A DNA stretch of 7,238 bases from Treponema sp. (GCA_031261385.1 JAISJS010000311.1:1-7238); one strand, 5' to 3'. Counted from the stretch's first letter, positions 1 to 6,451 are shown. Notes: generated by a model not told the origin, from the sequence alone. Numbers and translations are program-made.

Positions 1-1689
1 GCTGTAGTACCGGTTGCGGCCTATCATGCTGACATCATCACTGTACCGGAAGCTGTTGGCGCCCCAATCGCTCGGGATGGGATCGTAGATGACAAAATAT
101 TCGCCGTTCAGGGAATAGCCCTTAATCACGATGTAGTGGCCTACCGAATCGTTGTAATATTTGCCGAAAAGATCCGCGGCAGGGTCCATACGGGTGGACT
201 GCACACCGGCAGTATGGAAAAGCACCACGGCAATGCCGCCTGAGTCGATGACGTCTTTAATGTGCTGTACCGACCGGAAGGGCTGAATAGATGCGGAAAC
301 ACCCTCAACTTTGATAACCTTGAGGAGTTCTTCAAGGCTTGTTCCCCCGTCACCCTGCCAGCCGATGGCCTGGCGCACCGATGAAACGGGGAAGTATTTT
401 CCCATAGACCAGCCTATCGCCATTGAAGCCGATGCAGGGCCGCAATTTGATGTAGTGCCGGTGTTGTATTGCGTGCGGTACCAGTCAAAGCTCTCCGGGG
501 CGGCATCGGCGTGCATGGTCGGGATGGGGCTGGCAAAAACCGAATAGTACTGCTCATTTCCCCCGGTTTCCGATACGGTAATTCCGTAGAATCCCGGCCT
601 GGTAAAACGGACCTTGGTGAGGAACTGGTCGGACTCGCTGAAGTCCAATGGGGCGTCTTCGACACGGGAGTACCGGGCTACCGCAGTGACAACTCCCTGC
701 ACCACAAAATAATCATCCAGAGAGGAGAGGGTGACGAATTTTTTGTCACTTTGTTCCGGCGCCGATCCGGGATGGGGCACATCAATATACAGGGGATTGG
801 ACCGGTAAAGGTTCCCTGCCGCATCCCGCGCGGTCAGACGGGCCACATAGGTTTTGGGGGCGGTGTATTCATGGCTCGGATTGGGTTTGGTTCTTGAATC
901 CCGTTTCCCGTCGCCGAAGTCCCATTCAAACGATTGCAGTGTTTCCGCGGAAGGATCGACAACAGAAAACTGTACGGTGATCCCGTTTGCCGCCCCGCTG
1001 TTCCGGGTCTCATACACGACCTTGATGTTTTTTGTACTGACCTTGGCAGGGGCCGCGTTCCGGCGGGGCTGTTTCGCCATCCGCTTTTCCGCTTCCGCGG
1101 CATTTTCCAGGGAGGGAATTTTAATGATGGTTCCCGCCCGGATACGGTCTGCGTTGGTAATGTTGTTGTAAAAGGCCAGCAGATCGGAGGAGACGGTATA
1201 CGCCTGGGCAATTTTTGAAAGGGCCTCACCGGGCCGTATGGCGTACTCAATGTCGCTGCTCCGGTCAAAATCCAGGGGCCCTGCGCCGGTCCGTTCATCC
1301 GCTTCATCCCAGGCGAGGACGGTCCATTCAGTGTCCTCCGCTGAGAGTCTTATTGAAGCATAAGAATTTCCCCACTTATCGCCTGAATCCGCCATTTCTT
1401 TCAGGGTGGATTCCAAATTGCGCGGGGGATGTTCCGGGGCGGCAATCGCAAAAGAAACCAGGAAAACTGCGCCGGCAAAAAAGGCCCCAAGACCGCCCAG
1501 GGCGGCCATCCGGGGAACACGCGGATTGTTCCGCAAAAAATTACCAACAGAAGAAAATATATTTATAAAGAAACGAATAATAGCAGTAATAATTGAAAAG
1601 CCCCCCCGCTTTTTATGCCTGATATATAAACTGTTGAACAATGGGCGCCGACGTTTTGCCGGTTTCTGATTTCTAAGAAATCCGTCCAT
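1..1689 (-). CDS. Membrane-anchored LysM-PKD-C39 family peptidase-like envelope protein (C-terminus beyond window)
   Basis: An open frame runs from an ATG at 1689 to the window edge, giving 563 codons without a stop. Residues 1-60 are very basic (KRRRP near 12-16) with a semi-hydrophobic stretch at 31-48. A transmembrane segment at about 61-84 should anchor the protein with the rest outside the cytoplasm. A LysM domain at about 147-192 (YAIRPGEALSKIA, ending IKIP) suggests peptidoglycan binding. A PKD-type beta domain at about 218-304 carries WDFGDG (256-261) and HEY (273-275). From about 398 the sequence matches the C39-like (Peptidase_C39_2) fold: NCGPAS with Cys416, VGHYIVIKGY with His518, and YDP with Asp536, a complete candidate triad. 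The start is supported by the strong AAAGAGGT ribosome site. The likely role is cleavage or processing of a peptide or protein at the cell wall; the substrate is unknown. It lies 130 bp downstream of the methyltransferase gene on the same strand. A G7 run lies in codons 28-30. Confidence 0.88.
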   Translation of the reverse strand, partial: MDGFLRNQKPAKRRRPLFNSLYIRHKKRGGFSIITAIIRFFINIFSSVGNFLRNNPRVPRMAALGGLGAFFAGAVFLVSFAIAAPEHPPRNLESTLKEMADSGDKWGNSYASIRLSAEDTEWTVLAWDEADERTGAGPLDFDRSSDIEYAIRPGEALSKIAQAYTVSSDLLAFYNNITNADRIRAGTIIKIPSLENAAEAEKRMAKQPRRNAAPAKVSTKNIKVVYETRNSGAANGITVQFSVVDPSAETLQSFEWDFGDGKRDSRTKPNPSHEYTAPKTYVARLTARDAAGNLYRSNPLYIDVPHPGSAPEQSDKKFVTLSSLDDYFVVQGVVTAVARYSRVEDAPLDFSESDQFLTKVRFTRPGFYGITVSETGGNEQYYSVFASPIPTMHADAAPESFDWYRTQYNTGTTSNCGPASASMAIGWSMGKYFPVSSVRQAIGWQGDGGTSLEELLKVIKVEGVSASIQPFRSVQHIKDVIDSGGIAVVLFHTAGVQSTRMDPAADLFGKYYNDSVGHYIVIKGYSLNGEYFVIYDPIPSDWGANSFRYSDDVSMIGRNRYYS

Positions 1690-1694
1690 TATGG

Positions 1695-1702
1695 ACCTCT
1701 TT
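1695..1702 (-). promoter_or_regulatory. Shine-Dalgarno site of the LysM/C39 gene
   Basis: On the minus strand AAAGAGGT lies 5 nt before the ATG at 1689. It is the only strong ribosome binding site in the window and fixes this start rather than the internal Met61, which would remove the basic N-terminal region. Confidence 0.75.
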
Positions 1703-1709
1703 CAAGTGG

Positions 1710-1724
1710 GATATTTATAATATC
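1710..1724. promoter_or_regulatory. Perfect 15-bp dyad upstream of the LysM/C39 gene
   Basis: GATATT-TAT-AATATC is a perfect inverted repeat with 6-bp arms and a 3-bp centre. It lies 20 bp upstream of the start codon, just before the ribosome site. It could be an operator, or simply an AT-rich core promoter: the minus strand also reads TATTAT and TATAAA here, without a good -35. I see no convincing full promoter in 1690-1819, so the gene might also be read from the methyltransferase promoter. Confidence 0.35.
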
Positions 1725-1800
1725 GGACTTATACGCCTCCATTAAAAGGTCAAATTCCCAACAATACTGTCGTATTTTACAGGGATTTTAAATTTTTTAC

Positions 1801-1821
1801 AAGGCCGCGACGACGGGCCTT
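1801..1821 (-). terminator. Possible hairpin at the end of the methyltransferase gene
   Basis: AAGGCC (1801-1806) and GGCCTT (1816-1821) form a 6-bp GC-rich stem with a 9-nt loop, overlapping the methyltransferase stop codon (TAA, 1820-1822). The minus-strand transcript continues as GUAAAAAAUUU, so there is no proper uridine tract. It may be a weak or attenuating structure rather than an intrinsic terminator, which leaves open read-through into the LysM/C39 gene. Confidence 0.3.
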
Positions 1822-2860
1822 AGGAATTCTCCTCTGCGGCCGGGGCGCTGTAAGAAGAACCGGCCTCATCGCGGAAGGGGATGAATTTTACCCGCAGGCC
1901 GTTGTACACATCCCGCCGGCTCAGCGTAATGGAACCATCTTCGGCGGCGTCCTTTTTGACCTCCATGATGTACTGCCGTCCCGGGGGACCCAGGGGTAAT
2001 ACCATGATGCCGCCGGGGCTTAATTGCCGTAAAAGGGGCGGGGGGATATGGTCAATCGCACAGGTTACAAGGATCTTTTCAAAGGGGGCGTATTTTTCCC
2101 AGCCATAGTAGCCGTCCCCGAGTTTCCGGTTGATCGTGCTGTAAGACGGGTAGGACTTTTCAAGATCCCGGTACAGGCCGTCGGTTTCAATAAAGAGGGG
2201 TTTGATGATCTCTATGGTGTAGACCTCGGTGGTCAGGTAGGAGAGAAGCGCCGACTGGTACCCCGATCCGGTGCCTATTTCCAGGACCCGCTCGCCGCTC
2301 TGGATATTGAGGGTAGTGGTCATCATGGCTACCACATCCGGATCGGTGATTGTAGCGCCGTAACCGATGGGGAGCCAGGTGTCGGCGTATTCAAGGCCCC
2401 GGTTCCGGGCGCGGACAAAATGCTCACGGGGCGCCAGAAGAAAGGCCCGTACATCTTCGGAACGCTTGAGTTCCGAAGTGAGGACAAAGGACTGGGCTAA
2501 ATTCCACCGTTCTTCAAGAAAGACGGGGTTATCGTTTCGGCTGTTCCGCATCCAGGAAAGCCAGGATTCTTTGGTTTCAATGGGCATGGCCTGGGCCAGG
2601 GCGGGGCCGTCGTATTTTTGGACGCCCGGCAAGGTTTCGTAGGCCAGGCCGTATTCGGCGCTGTCGGTCCCCATTTCGATGGCGATTTTTGCCGCTTCTT
2701 CCACCGCCGACTGGGCGGCGACTTCTTCGTAGGCAACTACCCGTTCATTTTCTGAAGAGACTGCAAGGGGGAGGGTCAGCCCGAAGATAAAACCCGCCGC
2801 CACGCCAATTACCAGTGTGACAATCACCACAGCGGAAACCGAATTTTGAAAGAATTTCAC
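1820..2860 (-). CDS. pcm: Membrane-anchored protein-L-isoaspartate O-methyltransferase
   Basis: This 346-residue protein has the PCMT fold, which methylates isoaspartyl residues in damaged proteins using AdoMet. The family motifs are in order: APREHFV (143-149), LPIGYGATITDP (163-174), AdoMet motif I VLEIGTGSGYQSAL (192-205), GDGYYGW (248-254), and ILVTCA followed by PGGIMVLPLG (263-291). Unlike ordinary cytosolic PCMT of about 210 residues, it begins with a hydrophobic segment at about 8-33 and then about 90 residues of unassigned, acidic, Ala/Glu-rich sequence. No lipobox Cys is visible, so it reads as a signal anchor or signal peptide. The few charges predict the catalytic domain outside, which is odd because AdoMet is cytoplasmic. 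The start is GTG, with an in-frame TGA seven codons upstream and no Shine-Dalgarno site. The tail (about 333-346) is low-complexity and hydrophilic. The gene is divergent from the SpeE-like gene. The family call is firm; the location is inferred. Confidence 0.9.
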   Translation of the reverse strand: MKFFQNSVSAVVIVTLVIGVAAGFIFGLTLPLAVSSENERVVAYEEVAAQSAVEEAAKIAIEMGTDSAEYGLAYETLPGVQKYDGPALAQAMPIETKESWLSWMRNSRNDNPVFLEERWNLAQSFVLTSELKRSEDVRAFLLAPREHFVRARNRGLEYADTWLPIGYGATITDPDVVAMMTTTLNIQSGERVLEIGTGSGYQSALLSYLTTEVYTIEIIKPLFIETDGLYRDLEKSYPSYSTINRKLGDGYYGWEKYAPFEKILVTCAIDHIPPPLLRQLSPGGIMVLPLGPPGRQYIMEVKKDAAEDGSITLSRRDVYNGLRVKFIPFRDEAGSSYSAPAAEENS

Positions 2861-2880
2861 TATTTTTATACCGTATAATC

Positions 2881-2909
2881 AGTTTATTTTAATACTCTTT
2901 GCGTGTCAA
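2881..2909 (-). promoter_or_regulatory. Predicted sigma70-type promoter of the methyltransferase gene
   Basis: The minus strand reads TTGACA (2909-2904, a perfect -35), a 17-bp spacer, then TAAACT (2886-2881, four of six matches to TATAAT). The start would fall near 2874, giving a leader of about 14 nt before the GTG at 2860. A TTATAC at 2878-2873 is a better -10 by sequence but lies 25 bp from the -35. Confidence 0.5.
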
Positions 2910-2927
2910 CGCGATCTCGCTTGCGTT
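2908..2927. promoter_or_regulatory. Dyad between the divergent promoters, candidate operator
   Basis: AACGC (2908-2912) and GCGTT (2923-2927) form an inverted repeat. Overlapping the left arm is a second short dyad, GCGA-TC-TCGC (2911-2920). The element lies between the two outward-facing -35 boxes and touches the minus-strand one, a typical position for a regulator shared by both genes. The arms are short, so chance is possible. Confidence 0.35.
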
Positions 2928-2936
2928 ATGAACTTG

Positions 2937-2965
2937 TTGTTAATAGTTTTTTCTTTTGATATAGT
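2937..2965 (+). promoter_or_regulatory. Predicted sigma70-type promoter of the SpeE-like gene, possibly leaderless
   Basis: TTGTTA (2937-2942), a 17-bp spacer and TATAGT (2960-2965) make a good sigma70-type promoter. Transcription would begin about seven bases after the -10, near 2972, only about 3 nt before the ATG at 2975. No Shine-Dalgarno sequence is present, so the mRNA is probably leaderless or nearly so. Confidence 0.6.
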
Positions 2966-2974
2966 GATGATTAC

Positions 2975-5491
2975 ATGAAAAATACCAAATTGATAGCCAT
3001 GTTTTTTGTTTCCATCGCGGGAATTTCCTATGAACTGTATGTGATGCGGATTTTTTCCGTGGGGGGCTGGTCCAATTTTGGTTCTCTGGTTATCTCCACC
3101 GCCCTCCTGGGCATCGGCCTTTCGGGGATCATCCTGACCTTCCTTGAAGGCTGGGTTCAAAAACATACCAACGCCATTCTCGCTGTTTCGGCTATCAGTC
3201 TTCCGCTGCTTATGTCGGGGGCGATGATCATCGCCCAGATGGTGCCCTTTAACCCGGGTTTTCTTGCCTCCGATTCCCGGCAGCTCTGGTTTATCGGGGC
3301 ATATTACATCATTTACGGCCTGCCGTTTTTCGCCATTGCCACCTTTATCGGAGTGTCGTTTGTCGCCCTGCGGAGCCGGATTCAAAAAGTTTATTTCTGG
3401 AACATGATAGGCTCCGGGGTAGGGGGCTTCTTCATTATCATTTTTATGTTCCTGCTGCCTCCCCGGTATCTTATCCTCCCGATTTTGGCCCTGGCGATCA
3501 TCGCCGCCCTGTTTGCCTGCGCCGACCGGGATACGGAAACCCACCGGGCGCGGTTTTCAAATCTCAGCCTCCTTGCCCTGGTACTCACGACGCTGGGCTC
3601 GATTTGCTTCACTTTTTTTTGGGGAGATATACGGGTTTCGGACTACAAGGCGATAAGCTATGTGCGCAAGTACCCCGATTCAAAACTGGTCCATCATTCC
3701 TACGGACCCGGCGGGGAGTACCATGTATACGCTTCCCAATATTTTCATTTTGCGCCGGGGCTTTCCGATAACGCCGCCCTGAAGATTACCAATATGCCCG
3801 TTCAGCCGTATTGGGGACTTTTTGTGGACGGGTCGGGCCCTATCGGCATTATGGGATCGCTGCGTGAAAACGAGCGGGCCTATATGGACTATCTGCCGAT
3901 GGCTGCCCCCTATACGATGATTTTCGATCCCGCTGTGCTGCTGATCAATTTGAGCGGGGGCATCAACGCCCAGATAGCCCGGTACAAGGGGGCGGAGCGG
4001 ATCGATATTGTAGAACCTTCGGCAGAGATGATACGGCTTTTGCAGTCCGATTCCAACCTTTCCCGCTTTACCGGAAATCTCCTCAACTCCGAAGGAATAA
4101 AGGTGATACAGGGTGAGGGCCGGTCCTATTGCGTGGATCACAAGAACGCTTACGATCTTATCGAGATAAGCCTGGTGGATTCCATCGGCCTTTCCGATTC
4201 CGGCGGCTATCCGGTGCACGAAGATTTTAAGTACACCGTGGAGGCCTTTAACGAATATTTTGCCAGCCTGAAAAACGAGGGGGTTCTTTCGGTGACCGTG
4301 TGGGATCGCCTGAATCCTCCCCGGAATGTTTTAAAACTTCTGAACACGATGATAACCGCGATGAAGGAATCGGGTTTTGTTGAACCGGAGCAGAGTCTTT
4401 ACTCCTTTGGGCTTTTTATGTCCACCTCTACGATTCTGATCAAGAAGGGGGGCTTTACCGAGGGGGAACTTTACGACCTTAACAATTTTGTCCGTACCCG
4501 TTCTTTTGAGACCCTCTACGTTCCCAATGCGGAACCTCCGCTGATGGATATTACTTCCCTGATGGATTCCTACCGGGACCGCTTTGGGGACCAGACCGCT
4601 ACTGCGGCGTCAGAAAGTTTTACCAACGCCGATATGTACCGGGCGGCGATTCCCCAATTTTTTGCCGGAAACGGGGCCGAGCTTGAACGGCAGTACATTT
4701 TTGATATCAGGCCGATCCGTGATTCCCGGCCGTATTATTCGGGGTTCCTGAAACTGCAGAACCTTCCCCTGTACCTGGATCAGGTTGAGGATGTTTCCGA
4801 GGAGTGGGGGTATCTTCTGCTTTTGGGGATGCTGGTCCAGGCCTGTATTTTCGCTCTTATCATCATCGGCATACCGCTCATCGGCAGACGGAAGGATCTT
4901 TTTCAGGGCAGGGGAGATGCCCGGAGCACCATCGGGGTGATTTTTTATTATGCCGGCCTTGGTCTCGCCTATATGCTGATAGAAATTTATCTTATTCAGC
5001 GGCTGGGGGTGTTTCTTTCCAACCCCACCTATTCGGCCAGTATTGTGATTACGGTAATGCTGATTTTTTCCGCACTGGGAAACATTTCCAGCTCCATCTT
5101 CAAGCGGTTCCGTGTCTTTGTAGTACCGGCGGCCTGTGTCCTTATCGCCGCAGGGCTCTTTTTCTACATCTTCGGGCTTGACAGTTTCCTGGCCCATTTC
5201 CACTCGGCGGCAATGGCGGTCAGGGTTTTGGCGGCGGCGGCGATTATCGCCCCGGTATCGTTCTTTATGGGGGTACCGTATCCCAACGGCCTGGACAGCC
5301 TCCAGGAAAACAAGCCCCACCTTCTGCCCTGGGCCTGGGGTATGAACGGCGGTCTTTCCCTGGCGGGGAGCGCCCTGGCCCGGATTCTTTCGGTATCCTC
5401 CGGTTTCCCGGTCCTGTTGGGGGTTGGAATCGGGGTATATATCATGGTTGGCGTTCTTTTCCCGGTGAATTTAACCCGGGGACGCCGATAA
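2975..5491 (+). CDS. Polytopic membrane protein with a central spermidine-synthase-like domain
   Basis: The 838-residue protein has about seven N-terminal TM segments (roughly 5-29, 36-57, 66-88, 105-131, 140-160, 165-182, 197-216), a soluble domain at about 225-600, then about seven more TM segments (611-635 to 808-829). The soluble part holds a spermidine-synthase/AdoMet Rossmann fold: LINLSGGINAQIA (323-335) as a degenerate glycine loop, IDIVEPSAEM (343-352) with the acidic Glu347 ending beta-2, and IQGEGRSY (378-385). The usual polyamine-synthase catalytic Asp in the YDVIIVD region seems replaced, here YDLIEISLVDS (393-403). The C-terminal half resembles the conserved membrane region of large 'spermidine synthase family' proteins: YMLIEIYLIQRL (666-677), GVPYPNGLDSL (766-776) and PWAWGMNGGLSLAGS (785-799). 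It is therefore probably not a true polyamine synthase; substrate and reaction are unknown. It leads a tight unit with two cyclic-nucleotide-fold genes, the first starting 7 bp after its stop. Confidence 0.85.
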   Translation: MKNTKLIAMFFVSIAGISYELYVMRIFSVGGWSNFGSLVISTALLGIGLSGIILTFLEGWVQKHTNAILAVSAISLPLLMSGAMIIAQMVPFNPGFLASDSRQLWFIGAYYIIYGLPFFAIATFIGVSFVALRSRIQKVYFWNMIGSGVGGFFIIIFMFLLPPRYLILPILALAIIAALFACADRDTETHRARFSNLSLLALVLTTLGSICFTFFWGDIRVSDYKAISYVRKYPDSKLVHHSYGPGGEYHVYASQYFHFAPGLSDNAALKITNMPVQPYWGLFVDGSGPIGIMGSLRENERAYMDYLPMAAPYTMIFDPAVLLINLSGGINAQIARYKGAERIDIVEPSAEMIRLLQSDSNLSRFTGNLLNSEGIKVIQGEGRSYCVDHKNAYDLIEISLVDSIGLSDSGGYPVHEDFKYTVEAFNEYFASLKNEGVLSVTVWDRLNPPRNVLKLLNTMITAMKESGFVEPEQSLYSFGLFMSTSTILIKKGGFTEGELYDLNNFVRTRSFETLYVPNAEPPLMDITSLMDSYRDRFGDQTATAASESFTNADMYRAAIPQFFAGNGAELERQYIFDIRPIRDSRPYYSGFLKLQNLPLYLDQVEDVSEEWGYLLLLGMLVQACIFALIIIGIPLIGRRKDLFQGRGDARSTIGVIFYYAGLGLAYMLIEIYLIQRLGVFLSNPTYSASIVITVMLIFSALGNISSSIFKRFRVFVVPAACVLIAAGLFFYIFGLDSFLAHFHSAAMAVRVLAAAAIIAPVSFFMGVPYPNGLDSLQENKPHLLPWAWGMNGGLSLAGSALARILSVSSGFPVLLGVGIGVYIMVGVLFPVNLTRGRR

Positions 5492-5498
5492 TATCATT

Positions 5499-5933
5499 AT
5501 GATTGATTCATCTGCCCTGCAGCGTTATTCTCTTTTTGGCGGTCTCCTTGAGGAACAGATTGAACGGATACTTCCCCTGATGGAGCAGAAAAAATATACA
5601 AACGGGGATGATATTATTGTTGAAGGCCAGCCGAATGGGTATATCTCGTTTATTCTTGAAGGCAGATCCGCAGTGATTAAGGGGGGAGTTGTACTTTCCG
5701 AAATCGGGGAAGGGGAGGCCTTTGGAGAGATGGAGGTGCTGGAAGTTATGCCCTCCGCCGCAACGATTAAAGCGCTGAGCGATGTCACCGTGATGTCAAT
5801 TTCCAACAAGTCCCTGCGTGAAATTTATAAAATTGATATCAAGACATTTTCCCTTATCATTATGAACCTTGCCCGGGATCTCTCCCGCCGCCTGCGCCGC
5901 ATGGACGAAAGGGCCGCAGGAATTGACCCGTAG
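5499..5933 (+). CDS. Single-domain cyclic-nucleotide-fold protein, first of a tandem pair
   Basis: This 144-residue protein is one cyclic-nucleotide-binding (CRP/PKA-regulatory) beta-barrel with flanking helices and nothing else: no helix-turn-helix, kinase or channel part. The N-terminal helix and YSLFGGL (10-16) lead into the barrel; the phosphate-binding cassette is EAFGEMEVLEVMPSAAT (73-89). The family pattern is FGELAL...PRAAT. Gly76 and Glu77 are kept, but the Ala after GEL/M is Glu79 and the phosphate-binding Arg is Ser86. A C-terminal amphipathic, very basic helix (NLARDLSRRLRRMDE, 123-137) ends the fold. Cyclic AMP or GMP binding is therefore doubtful; it may bind another ligand or act as a protein-interaction domain. 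It starts 7 bp after the SpeE-like gene, without a Shine-Dalgarno site but with GATAAT 6 nt before the ATG. It is very probably cotranscribed with its neighbours and may partner the membrane protein's cytoplasmic face. Confidence 0.88.
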   Translation: MIDSSALQRYSLFGGLLEEQIERILPLMEQKKYTNGDDIIVEGQPNGYISFILEGRSAVIKGGVVLSEIGEGEAFGEMEVLEVMPSAATIKALSDVTVMSISNKSLREIYKIDIKTFSLIIMNLARDLSRRLRRMDERAAGIDP

Positions 5934-5969
5934 TTCCACGGGTCCTTGATTAACTGCTTCATTAACGGC

Positions 5970-5975
5970 GATAAT
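5970..5975 (+). promoter_or_regulatory. -10-like box abutting the second cyclic-nucleotide-fold gene
   Basis: GATAAT at 5970-5975 is preceded by TTGATT (5946-5951) at an 18-bp spacing, so an internal promoter is possible. It would start transcription at about the ATG (5982), giving a leaderless mRNA. The same GATAAT at the same distance (5487-5492) precedes the first copy but lacks a -35. No Shine-Dalgarno is seen at either gene. The shared block may instead be a remnant of the duplication. Confidence 0.35.
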
Positions 5976-5981
5976 AGCGTT

Positions 5982-6416
5982 ATGGCAACATCGCAAAATT
6001 TACAGGATTATTCCCTGTTTGGGTTTCTTGATGACGACCAGGTGGGTAAAGTCTATTCCATGATGCAGCATGAGTCGTATTGCCCCGGGGAAAGTATCAT
6101 CCGCGAAGGCGAATCCAACGACCGGATTCGTTTTATCATTTCGGGGCAGGTGGCAGTGGTCAAGGAGAACATTATCCTTTCTGAATTCAGTGAGGGGGAT
6201 GCTTTTGGAGAAATTGAGGTGCTGGACACGCTGCCTTCGGAAGCGACCATAAAGGCCCTGACCGCTACCGAGGTGATGTCCCTGACGCATCAATGTCTTA
6301 AGCAAATCGCCGGAGACGACCTTAAAACATTCTCGATCATTCTGATGAACCTTGCCCGGGATCTCTGCCGCCGCCTGCGGCGTATGGATGTAAAATTCAC
6401 CGACCGCTGGGAATAA
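5982..6416 (+). CDS. Single-domain cyclic-nucleotide-fold protein, second of a tandem pair
   Basis: This is a 144-residue paralogue of the preceding gene, with 71 of 144 residues identical in a gap-free end-to-end alignment by eye. It has the same single barrel and the same altered cassette: EGDAFGEIEVLDTLPSEAT, with Glu79 for the usual Ala and Ser86 for the phosphate-binding Arg. The terminal basic helix NLARDLCRRLRRMD (123-136) is almost unchanged, while the N-terminal helix (21-30) and residues 101-110 have diverged. I chose the ATG at 5982, not the TTG at 5946: this start gives exactly the length of the first copy, aligns MATSQNLQDYSLFG with MIDSSALQRYSLFG, and keeps the conserved upstream block. 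It is the last gene of the plus-strand unit, 48 bp after its sister. The conserved cassette substitutions imply a shared specialised role rather than decay; ligand unknown. Confidence 0.88.
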   Translation: MATSQNLQDYSLFGFLDDDQVGKVYSMMQHESYCPGESIIREGESNDRIRFIISGQVAVVKENIILSEFSEGDAFGEIEVLDTLPSEATIKALTATEVMSLTHQCLKQIAGDDLKTFSIILMNLARDLCRRLRRMDVKFTDRWE

Positions 6417-6451
6417 ACGCCGTATTCACCGCGGAGGATAAAGAAGAAGAA

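Noticed and set aside
834..1307. Open frame of 157 codons on the minus strand
   Set aside because: It is in a different frame of the LysM/C39 gene, whose own frame there encodes clear LysM and PKD domains.
2906..3544. Open frame of 212 codons on the minus strand
   Set aside because: It lies opposite the SpeE-like gene, crosses the divergent promoter region and has a Gly/Lys/Asp-rich composition typical of an antisense shadow.
4610..5320. Open frame of 236 codons on the minus strand
   Set aside because: It is antisense to the conserved C-terminal membrane half of the SpeE-like protein and shows no domain features.
5946..5981. A TTG start that would add 12 residues to the second cyclic-nucleotide-fold protein
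   Set aside because: The ATG at 5982 gives exactly the length and N-terminal alignment of the sister protein; the extra residues have no counterpart and TTG has no ribosome site.
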